Shown: piece by piece, positions 24,145 to 33,782 of the stretch
How the letters are laid out: the number at the start of each line of letters is the position of its first letter
Position numbering within the stretch: the stretch's first letter is position 1
Assembly (NCBI GenBank): GCA_007644065.1
Contig: VJWN01000012.1
Span: forward strand, 423,758-487,757
Source: Margaritispora aquatica
Taxonomy: Eukaryota > Ascomycota > Leotiomycetes > Helotiales > Discinellaceae
Direction: 5' to 3'
Length of the DNA: 64,000 bases
The notes under the pieces: generated by a model
Databases searched by the model: none
What the model saw: only the letters and a program-made list of their open reading frames with translations
What the model was told of the DNA's origin: nothing
Translations under genes and position numbers: made by a program

Positions 24145-24750
24145 GGGATTCGTGGTGTGGGTGCGAGTGAGGTGGTCGTGGATAGTGAGGCTCGAGGCTC
24201 CAAAAAACTTGGTCACCTCATTTAAGGTAACTGGTATCCCACAGCTCTTCTAACCCGTAAAACCACCAACACTTCTGTTCTCGTCGTTTTGCCCCGATGC
24301 GCCCAGGTGGTTTTGGGAGATCGAATAGCTGGATCTGGACTAGAATACTAATTCACCAGCTGTCTTGGAGAAAGTCTTATCGTGTGTGTAAACTGAATGC
24401 GCCTCGGTATAGTTCAGGATGTTTTTGGTAATGTTGACAAGAAGCGTTCGTAGTCGGCAACACTAAAAAAGCAACAAACGGTTACTTGCAAGGGACCCCT
24501 GGTGTATGAAAAGAGGGTCTGCCTCTCTCAGTCTCTTGTCTCTCTGCTTCGTCGGGCGTGAGTGAAGAGTGAGAATCTGAGATCGTCAAGCTTGGGAGAA
24601 CAATGACATCTGCATTTCACGCTCACCCTCACACCACCCTTTCATTCATTAACCGATTATTCAACCAAGGTTGGATTCCTATTAGCCAGCCGCATGACCT
24701 GTAACGCTATCTAAGATACATAGGATATAGTATCGACAAGGCAAGTACTG

Positions 24751-24764
24751 TAAGGTAAGGTGGT
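24751..24764 (-). promoter_or_regulatory. TACC-type element upstream of DUF7514 gene
   Basis: The plus strand reads taaggtaaggtggt; the coding strand reads ACCACCTTACCTTA, about 610 bp before the start. Function is inferred from recurrence only. Confidence 0.3.
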
Positions 24765-25397
24765 ACAGGATCGATTACCGAATCGCTTTCTAGTTGCAGC
24801 TAGACAGGCTTGCTTCTAGTGTTTGTCTCCGTATTTAGAAAAGACTTTCGTTGATTATTTCCAGAATCCTTCTACCCGCGCGAACACTTGATCCCCATGA
24901 TGCGATACTTCTTTGTCTCTCGGAAACTGGGACGAACCGTGACAATCACCCCCCATAATATCAAGCCAATGAACAGCCTATTCAACCCAACTACTAATGT
25001 ATGATTCGCATGGTTCCTCGCTTCCCAAGCTGTACTCCAAAGTACCAAAACCAAACCCACATTGACAGCTAACTAACGTCTGCCGCTCGAAACTCAATCC
25101 CGCAACCTGCTTGTGCCTTTTTCCCTTCCCATTCCTACTCGATCGGAGTCAGCCTTCCTTCCCAAGGCATCCAATTCCGATTGAGTGATTGATGGGCTGC
25201 AGGTGATGATGATATCTCAAGGAAAGCTGGGCGCAGCGACGTCAGTCTATGGAGCTAAGGTACCCTTACTGGATCGGCGCCAGATAGAGCCCGTTTCGAA
25301 ACACCAACAGTAGCCTTTGCTTCAGCCACACTCTCCCGCGCGTCCGTCGTCCGTCGGGGAATCTGGGGGTTTCAGGCTTTCGCCACATGTTCTAGAT

Positions 25398-25411
25398 GGT
25401 AGGTAGGTAGG
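25398..25411 (-). promoter_or_regulatory. TACCTACC-type element upstream of DUF7514 gene
   Basis: The plus strand reads GGTAGGTAGGTAGG; the coding strand reads CCTACCTACCTACC, about 1.25 kb before the start. Confidence 0.3.
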
Positions 25412-26391
25412 CGAGGAAGCAGTCCAAGACACGACGGCCCCCTTGATAAGGAACACAACTTCAACCCGTAATATTCCTAAAACTAAACGCCCATAGGCTG
25501 TGATTTAATTTAAAATGTTCAATTTGATTTAAAGATGTATTATAGGGGGCATATTGAAGTGATGTGGTAATTCCAAACAATGAAATCGAATAAGGAAATT
25601 AGACAGAGAGGTAACGGGGAGACAAACTGATCATTACTTTAGAAAGATTTTAAATTCTACATCAATCTATCCCATAACTCACGTTGTGTAGTTACAGTAC
25701 AACAATAGGGGTCGTATGAATTATCCAACAAAGCCTAGTACGTCAATGCAGGGTAAGTTCAAGTTATAAGACCCTAATCTCTTTCGAACATTATCAATAA
25801 TTTAAAGGCCAACCAAACAACTAATAAGCCTTAAAAAAGCAAGACGCAATACGATTCACACATCAAATCATATCATAGACACCCATTATCAAAGAAAGCC
25901 ATGGTTTTATTGTTGCACGCACGCTAATTCGCTGGGTAGTCCAACGCCCCGTGTATGCCTAAGTAACACCGTTCCGCCGAAATGCAAGAAACACCACAGT
26001 AATGCAAAAAGACGTCTCCGGCCAAGCTGATGTGCTGACCTAGCGACAATGAGGAGCACGTTTCAAGTAACCATCCCAAATTCCCAGATGAGGAAGTGAG
26101 CCTTACTAGCTAGATGAGCACGGTGAACTGTAAAGTCCTCGCTCACCCGCGTTCTGCTTGGATGATTATTTGTTCGAGATGTTCAACAAAGCCAGTATGC
26201 TACGCTGAGCGCATGTTTGTGCAAATGAGAAAAAGAAAATGTAAAGTCCAGGGCATCCACCGATGTCCGCCAAATTGCGCAATTCGAAGTGATCAATCAG
26301 GTCAAGAAGATGATATCCTGAAGACCTGAGTCCAGTAGCATGTGCCCGATAAAAGAACGTAAAATCCGAGACTTGGTAGCTTTGAAGAAGA

Positions 26392-27698
26392 TTACATATA
26401 GTCCTCATCATCGACAGCATCGGTAGCATGCTTGGGAGCATTGCTTGGACGAGGAGCGGGACCAGAACGAGTAACGACCTAAAAGAAATCAGCTCACTTC
26501 CAATATGTTGTATCATTATAAGATAACTTACTGGCTTAGCCCAGTTTGATCTGCCCTGGGAAGCCTGAGCAACGTTTGCGGTTCCGGCACCTCGAACGGT
26601 CGCAACGGAGCCAGTGGAGGCAGCTGAACTAGAGGAAACAACGGAGCTGGCTTGGCTTACTGACTGCTCAGAGTTGGAGGGGACCCGTTGCTGCTGATGG
26701 TATCGACCAGTGTTATCCCAGGCGTTGTAGGAGATAGCGTTACCAGCCGGGTGTCTATCTGTGGAGGCATACGGATTGCTCACAGATGAAGAGGAAGTAG
26801 ATCTAGATGGGTTATACGATCCGCTTTGGACTGAAATCTGGTGAGCCGTACCCCAACCACCGGAGACATTCATGCTGGCCATTTGGGTATTAAAGGCGTG
26901 AAAAGCATCAGTTGAAGCAACCGAACCTCCAACGCTGGAGCGTGGTGCGTCGTCAACTGCTCCCCAACTACCACCAACGGAGCTAGCCTATACTACTGTT
27001 AGATCAATTCTCGCTCAAACATTTAGTCTCGGCGAGGGTGTACCCACACCAAAGTCATCATCGTAATCATCGTCATCGCCAACCTCTGGATCGTCAATTG
27101 GACCGCTATCTGCCGCAATGGGATGCCAACCGTCACGCTCATCAGGCGAGGGCTCTTCGTCCTCAGTTGAAGCTGGAGGTGCAGGTGGAGCGATGTCGAT
27201 ATCCGTCTCCTCTTTCCAAACAGTGCAGAGCTTACACATCTACAAACTTTAGTATATTGGACTTCTAAGTGCTCGGAGGGGAAAATCCAACCTGATTACC
27301 ACCAGCACTCCTAGAAGCCTTCGAAAATTCCGCCAGACTCTTTGTCTTGCCGCAAGGACCCTCGCACCGCTTCTCGTTAACCGAACCACCAGTGCAAACG
27401 CGACATCTCAGCTTCGCGGAGGCGCCTGTATGAGCATTGCCATTGGCCCTGCGGTTTCTAACTTTGGAAAGTTCTTTGTTCGAGTAATGCGACGGGTCCT
27501 TCCAATGCTTGCAGACGTGACACAAATATCTAGGAAAGATTAATGATCTGCTTGGAAAGCTTCGATGTTTCCTATGGCTTACTGGCTAAGAATTGGGCCT
27601 GTAACCCGCCTACTAGAAGTTAGAAGCTAACACATAAATCTTCGGAAGTATTGTACATACTCAGCGGAGGTCTTCGTAGTGTTGTACTGTGAGGCCAT
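26392..27698 (-). CDS. Stc1 domain protein
   Basis: Exons on the minus strand: 27698-27661, 27609-27583, 27529-27292, 27239-27048, 26987-26532, 26478-26392; product 345 residues. Exon 2 is a 27-nt microexon needed to keep phase. The N-terminal 110 residues carry a cysteine-rich tandem zinc-finger module: C25-x2-C28 (YLCHVCKHWKD), C64-x2-C67 (RCRVC), C77-x3-C81 and C103-x2-C106 (MCKLC). This is the Stc1-domain layout. In fission yeast, Stc1 links the Argonaute/RITS complex to the CLRC H3K9 methyltransferase; whether the filamentous proteins do this is inference. An acidic segment (DDDDYDDDF, about 160-170) and a Ser/Gln-rich tail follow, ending DEDYM. The extreme N-terminus depends on the microexon model and is less certain. 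Confidence 0.87.
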
Positions 27699-30600
27699 TT
27701 TGATTGTTGACGACGACTTATGTTAGTCTAAAATTGAACGTGGAATATTAGCTTTGAATTATAGAGAGGTGAAATGTCGCAGTGAGTATGAGGAAGTTGA
27801 TACGAGAGTTGTAGATCGTGTGAGGGGCAATGAAACGAATATATTGCAGGCAGGAAAGCTTAACAGTAGGCGTCAAACGCTCGAGATATATTGCGTAAAG
27901 CTACAGAGAAGACCATTGCGGAGTAGGTGCGAGGCAGGGAAAGTAAGGTAGATTTGTGTGGAATAGAAAGGGTTGCGAGTTGCGCTTTTTGCGTACCTAT
28001 AAGTTCTAGGTGTTGTACTAAACTGCGACTGTTGAACGCAGGTTGTATTTGCCTACGCACTACTCGAAGGACTCAAGTATGCTTTGAAGGGCGGAGATCG
28101 AGATCAGAAAGGGAAGTTGATGTGATTGAGAATGTAGAAAAGTTGTATTATGGTTTGCAGAATTCGAAACTTGGTGGCTCGAGGTCGGCCTTTATAGCCC
28201 GAGGCTAGAAGCACCTAAGGTATCGATACCTGAGGACGTGGCGACCGACAATGATTGAGGAAGGCACGATCATAAGATTGGTATTCAATTTTCCATTCAA
28301 TCACGTCAATAAACGGAAACTTGCTAATGTTTTTGAGAATTGATGAACTTGATCTTCTCAGAGACGGGTTTGGATTTTTAGCGACCCATTAGCGAACTTT
28401 GAATGACTTTTCAGTGGGGATTAACAGACATAAGCATTCGCTAAGCTCTCAGCGATGCTAGCAGTGTGTGGGATAACGCAAACTCAAATCTTGGTTTGTT
28501 GTCAAAAGGACAAAGAGAGGCAGCACAAAGACGCACAGCATTTTTTCCACGTGGTCTTCCTTTTTGGAGCCTTGTTTGATCGAAGTCGGTAAAAGGCAGT
28601 GTATCCCGAACCGCGTTGTAAACGTGGAAAGGCTGGGTCGCTTGCAGGTATTCTGTTCTCTAAAGAGTATAGGAGCAAGAAGTTCATGTTTGTTAATCCT
28701 CGCTAAAGGTGACAGCAGCAGCAAGAAGCTTGCTTTTATTAATTCTCGCTAAAAATGAACATAGTCGCGAGACATTAATCCTTACTGAACTACGAAGGCA
28801 GTGGCAAGTATTTTATGGTTATGAATCCTTATTGATGGGTAAACAGTAATTACTAAGTAGTTCCTAGTCATAGTGCCTTGCTAAAGAGAGAGCAGTACTT
28901 TATTACAGATTCTACCTTTAGCTCATGCTTGCATTTATTACGAGGAGCATCACTACGGATCTGCTTGGTACTTCAAGAGATATAATCACACAGGTAGACA
29001 CGATATGTCGATAATATTCAAGCACCCGACAGAAAACTGTATGTTAACGTGGAGGATAGAATTGTAGAAGGCGGATACGAAAAAATAGAGCGGAGGAAAT
29101 ACTTTACTTAGCGAAAATAACAAACGACTATGTGATGCAAGAGAATCACACAATGAAGCAAATCATTGAGAAGCCTTCTTGCTTTCATATTTGAGGTAAT
29201 ATTTCCTCCTTCGTCTATCTGGTGTAGCAGAAAACGACTAAAACCTCAAGGAGAAATTAGTACGCGCAAACGTTCGTAGTTACAGGACTCTTTTCTTTCT
29301 CGTTCAACTTTAAGCAATACTCGATGCCTGTTGACTTTAACTCAAAACACATATCGAGGTTCTAACATCCGATTACAAGAATGATTACAACTCGGTTCAC
29401 ATGTCAAAACTTGGTTGATTGACTTTTCGTTGGGGAATCATAGGTCTAATATCTTGCTTTCAACAAAGAGAAGTAGGATTACATTCCAGGACTCCCCTTT
29501 TTCAGATCCTTCGAACAAATTCACTTTCTAATTTTCTAAATAGGGGAAAACAGCTAGCGACCCTAGGAACTCGGTCTCTTTGTCGAAACTTCGAGGAGAA
29601 TGAAATTTCATGATATCGTTCTTGAAGGTCAACGGCGATATCTAGACGTATTGATAATTGGTCGACGGACAATATGCTGCTATGGAGCTCGCTTGTGTCT
29701 CGAGAGTGGTTTGTTATGCGTCTTAGAGCATGACATGCTTCCGTCAAGACCAATCTTGCGGGAAAGCCCTTGCGTTGAAAAGAGGGATCAAAATGGAGAA
29801 ATCTGCACTAGCTAGCTCATCTGCCCAAGGGTTCCTGCAGGAAGCCCTGCTGTCCAAGTAGACCACTTGGTCGGGACTCATCTGTCTGTTGCAGCTCATT
29901 ACAAGTTTTTGGCTGGTTGCCTGCTCGCAAGACTTGATATGACCGGCCGCGAAAAGCCTGTAAAAGCTTTCTATCAACACAAAGAACTTCTCGATTCTTT
30001 CATCCACATCCGCAGACACTGCAAACTCAGCTGAGCGCATTGCGACGAAGCGTTTTCTTTGTTCTCTTCTCAAAATAGTCGCCTCCGAAGCTCTGAACCC
30101 GACATGATGGTCTTGAAACGCCTTTTCATCTGATCGTCATCAGCCTTGAGCGGGTCCAGGAGACTGCAGCGGTTTGACTCATGCAAAGTTGGCATTGACC
30201 CTTGCAAGCTTGAGAGCAAGCGTAAAGTTGTGCCAACCAATAATTGAAGATTGTTCTGGAGCAGAGTGGATTTCCCGTCCACGCTCCCCGATGTTTATGC
30301 ATGCATTGTACCGTCGCGCATCAGAGACGAGACCAAACACCAAAAGGAATCCGATACTAGCAGAACATGCATCCAGCTCTTTCTTTCTCTCTTCATGTTC
30401 ACCGTCTCCCGAGCTTGGGAGAACCCAAGAATCAAGATCAACATGAACATGGCCTTTTGGTGGTTCGATCTCCAGGGAGATCGGCTGACCGGTCTGATGT
30501 CAAGCTTCATCATCTCATCTCGTCTTTTTCCCAACCCTGAAAACTTGGTACTTCCGTACTGTTCCCAACTTCCCATTACTTCATCAGGCACTAAGGCTGC

Positions 30601-31959
30601 TAGTTCGCGAGCCGGCCCTCTTGAAGGCCGCCCTTCCGCGAGGGGATCCGAATCTAAAATGATAGTGGCTAGGTACGCGAACCACCAGAACGAATTGGGA
30701 CGACGGATTCAGGAACAAACCGACCCAAGAGCACCCCGGTGCCTTTGATATGATTAGCGCAATCTGGATTCGAAACCAAAATAAAGTGGTGGACTGGTGG
30801 ACCGGACAGGACTGGTAGGATGGGATGAGATGAAGAGAAAGGGGCGGGCTCATCCGCCGGGGATCAGGAACAAAAGCAACATGACGATGAGGTGAGGTTG
30901 AGGTGGCTGGTTTTTCTTTGTTTTTGGCTGTAACGGAGGTATAAATTGCTAATTTGAAATATCAAAACTTGCACCTCGGCCCTTGGAAGACTTTGCATCG
31001 ATCCAGGGGATTTAGGGTTTTGCTCAATGTATAATTGCCGAGCTAGATGCACAGTACCGCGTCGCAAACCATGGAGCTTGCTTCTCGAACGCGCATGTTC
31101 GTACGAGAGTAAGTAAAGGACAAAGCGATGATTCTTTATGAGGTTATGGGAAGCACTCAGACGCTTAGCATTGACACTGGCCCCGCGAAACAACGGATTA
31201 TGAGTTGATGAAAAAGGCCGTGATGGTCCAAACATCTGCACCAGCCTCAGCCACTGGCGTTTTTGCCTCACTCAAGTTGTAAAAATGTGCAGGCCTAGGG
31301 AGCATTGATCGCGTATTGTCTCCACAGCTTCGCCTATGGAAGGATATTTTCGATACAGTACAGGACTGTACTGGATGGATGAGCAATCAGCAATTCTCCT
31401 ATCAATATCTCTGTATGCAGTGCGATATGATACGGTACCAACTTCGCAATGGTACACCAATCTGCGGCTGATCTCAACTCCAAACCCCCATAACGACGCG
31501 TCGCATCATGTCCTATAGCATATGGCATAGGTTATGTTGCAAAGGTAGCCCCTCGGCTATGCGTAGGCTGAGCAAGTCCATCCACCAATGCTCAACTTCT
31601 CTCGTGAGACACAATCGCGAATTCGCGATGGTGCAGCAGTCAAAGAGGCCAAGCCTAATAATAAATTCTTGCAGCCCCATTCCGTTCGGGTGGGGGAAAA
31701 GAAAGTTCATGGTGGCAGCACGCACGGGTGCCGTACGATGTTTAGAACAGTAACACGATACTGGTTGAGCTTCAGGAAAGCCCCAAGTTTGGAGAAGGGA
31801 AATTTTATTGTTCGTCTGAATCGTCCAGAGGCCCAGAGCAAAGAGGACGAGCTGTGGTGTTTGGTATTGGTGGTTATTGGGAACCAGTGCGGGGGAATTA
31901 TTTGGGTATTGATGTTGGGCACGGGTCTGGTCAGTGGTCACTAACTAAAATTCAGTAGT
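27699..31959. other. Intergenic region upstream of the Stc1-domain gene
   Basis: There is no recognisable gene. It includes the Stc1-gene promoter, a 14-bp perfect palindrome at 28218-28231 (AGGTATCGATACCT), an unusual cluster of TCGCTAA words (28378-29114) and a degenerate tandem repeat (28645-28900). Two consecutive minus-strand frames (30282-30070 and 30072-29744) have plausible composition, for example DERIEKFFVLIESFYRLF, but no family match and no clean splice between them. Confidence 0.4.
28645..28900. repeat. Degenerate tandem repeat, unit about 46-50 bp
   Basis: Five to six diverged units can be aligned by eye. Each begins with a TAATCCTCGCTAAA-like block (28694, 28740, 28775, 28822, about 28873) and continues with an AGCAG..CAAGAAG..TTTTAT-like block. 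An earlier unit near 28645 keeps TCTCTAAAG and GCAAGAAGTTCATGTTT. Spacings are about 46, 35, 47 and 51 bp. The unit boundaries are approximate. Confidence 0.6.
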
Positions 31960-32306
31960 TTGTGTGTCGTGTCTGTTCCCCCCCAAGATCTCATTCACTC
32001 AGTCATCCATCACTCATCCATCCATTCATCGCAATCGCAATCCCCTCATGCTCATGGATTGACATTCTTGACATTTCATCGCACTCGGTCCTCTTCCATC
32101 TTATTTCCCTTCATTATCGCGATTCACGACTCATTCGTCACTCCTTCAATTGAGCTCGCTCCTCCAATCTTTGATTGTCCAAGAATTGATCGTGCCACCA
32201 CACCATCTAATTCTCCATCTCCTGTTGCTGTTGCTGTTGCTGTGGTGGATTCGCATCACCTGCTCCTTGCTTGCCTGCTTCGCTGGCATTTGAACTGCAT
32301 CAACAT

Positions 32307-32327
32307 CAACAACAACAACAACAACAA
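32307..32327. repeat. (CAA)7 microsatellite
   Basis: Seven perfect CAA units in the C-rich kinase leader; a CTGTTG-type imperfect repeat lies just upstream (32220-32245). Confidence 0.85.
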
Positions 32328-33340
32328 GCAACAAGACTCAGAAGAGCCTATAGTATAGCCGAGCAGTCCAATTGCTTCCGATCATTACAGTGCGGTACAG
32401 CACAGTTTTACATTAGCAATCGTTCTCGGGTTCTTCTCTTCCCTTCTCACAGAGGTCAAAGTTTCCATCACGCCTACGACACCCTGAACTTGGGCATCAT
32501 CCGAGCTGAGAGTTTAGTGAACAATAGTCCAATTTTTCGGATCTTTCCAGAGACTCTTCCGTTGTCTCTTGGGTGACGCTCTGAGTCTCTAGTTCCTACC
32601 TATCACTGGGCAATAATTGGATTTGGCACCATATGGAATGAAAGCTCTGACGAAACATTGAATGAATCGAGCAACTGATTTGGTGCATTATTTATTATCG
32701 GCTTGCACAATTCTGGATGGGCACGCACTCTGGTACTCTGCTACTGTACTGATTCAAAGCCACCCAAATCACCCAAATCACCCCAAGCCAGGCCCAGTCA
32801 ACCCCGTCAACTACTGTGGAGTAAGCGAAATTGGCCCATCAATCATCCAGCAATCCAGCATCCATCCTTCCCTTCCCTCCAATTCCCTGGCACTTACAAT
32901 CTTCATGCCGGAAGATTGTCCTGGAAGTGTCGCAGGATAATCCTACCTTTTTCTCCCTTCTCCCCTCCCCAGGTCATCCCCAGGGCATCAACTTCTTCAC
33001 CTCAGGATCCAAGATCATCCATCCTTTTTGCAGCGGTGTAGCTTGCACTTTGCGGTCTACACTCTTATGCGATCTACTCGTTTCTCCTGACAACCTCGTC
33101 CTCATTTTATGCACCCACTGTACTGCACTCTGCACTGCACCTGAACAGAATCCACCTCGAAAAGCAAGCGTCCAGATCATCCCCCACGCCGCCACCAAAT
33201 CAGATCAAGCTCCAACTTTTTCTCCCAGGCGAACAGGGCTCCCAAGGCCCCATCTCCCATCTCCTTAGTCTCCTACCCCTATCGAGACTCACGCTAGCCA
33301 CAATTCTTCGCGGAGTCGTCCTGTTGTGTTCGGCCACGAG

Positions 33341-33350
33341 CTACCTACCT
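33341..33350 (+). promoter_or_regulatory. TACCTACC-type element upstream of the kinase
   Basis: CTACCTACCT on the coding strand about 435 bp before the kinase start. This is the same orientation relative to the gene as the elements before Dicer, YPD1, the DUF7514 gene and Atg2. Confidence 0.3.
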
Positions 33351-33597
33351 GCGCCAGCGGGTCAAGACCCGCCCTCCGGCTTGCTGGTAACGGTTTCTTA
33401 GCCCCCTTGAGCCCTCGAGAACTTCTATTCAATTTCTTGATCAACCTTCCTGTTGTTGATTCACACATAACGAACTCCCCCAATCGCTCTAACCCTTCAG
33501 CACTCATTCGCTCACATATCAAAACCACTCACTACCTCACGTTGATCCTATCGAACCACTTTCGCTCCTGATATCAACCAACAACAACGACGGCTGA

Positions 33598-33609
33598 ATG
33601 CACCGGTGA
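33598..33609 (+). promoter_or_regulatory. Minimal upstream ORF (Met-His-Arg-stop) in kinase leader
   Basis: ATG CAC CGG TGA lies 174 bp before the kinase start codon and is the last stretch before a candidate leader intron. If it is in the mature mRNA, it could lower kinase translation. This is inference. Confidence 0.35.
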
Positions 33610-33782
33610 TTGCAGGTAGTTCCTTTCAAAGGACTCAACAGTGGACAGGTGAGACAGGTCACTCTTATCACGAAGTAAAGAGTCGTGGCTGACTGTCTTC
33701 ATCGCACAGCATCAGAACCACTGCATTTAGCATCACCAACTTCTCTTAGTCCTCCCCTTCGATACACATATTATTATTCACC

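Larger units (their letters stand above)
24145..26391. other. Promoter and intergenic region upstream of the DUF7514 gene
   Basis: It separates the DUF7514 start from the Stc1-domain gene stop, both on the minus strand. It contains two GGTA-type elements (24751-24764 and 25398-25411), pyrimidine-rich stretches (24500-24660) expected of a fungal leader, and an AT-rich stretch at 25480-25900. No gene is recognised. Confidence 0.5.
31960..33782 (+). promoter_or_regulatory. Long C-rich promoter/leader region of the Ime2-like kinase
   Basis: About 1.8 kb before the kinase start is C- and CA-rich on the coding strand (CATCCATCC, CACCCAAATCACCC, (CAA)7) and poor in G. This composition is typical of long fungal 5' untranslated regions. 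Several overlapping open frames (for example 32703-33041) are low-complexity and unlike proteins. A TACCTACCT element lies at 33342-33350 and a minimal upstream frame at 33598-33609. A candidate leader intron runs from the GTGAGA after 33646 to the CGCACAG near 33710. Transcription starts cannot be placed without RNA data. Confidence 0.5.

Noticed and set aside
26166..26882. Extended C-terminus of the Stc1-domain protein
   Set aside because: It reads through a normal intron at 26479-26531; splicing gives the shorter DEDYM ending.
32703..33268. Overlapping open frames of 112-145 codons before the kinase
   Set aside because: They are products of C-rich leader composition (Pro/Ser/His repeats) with no domain.
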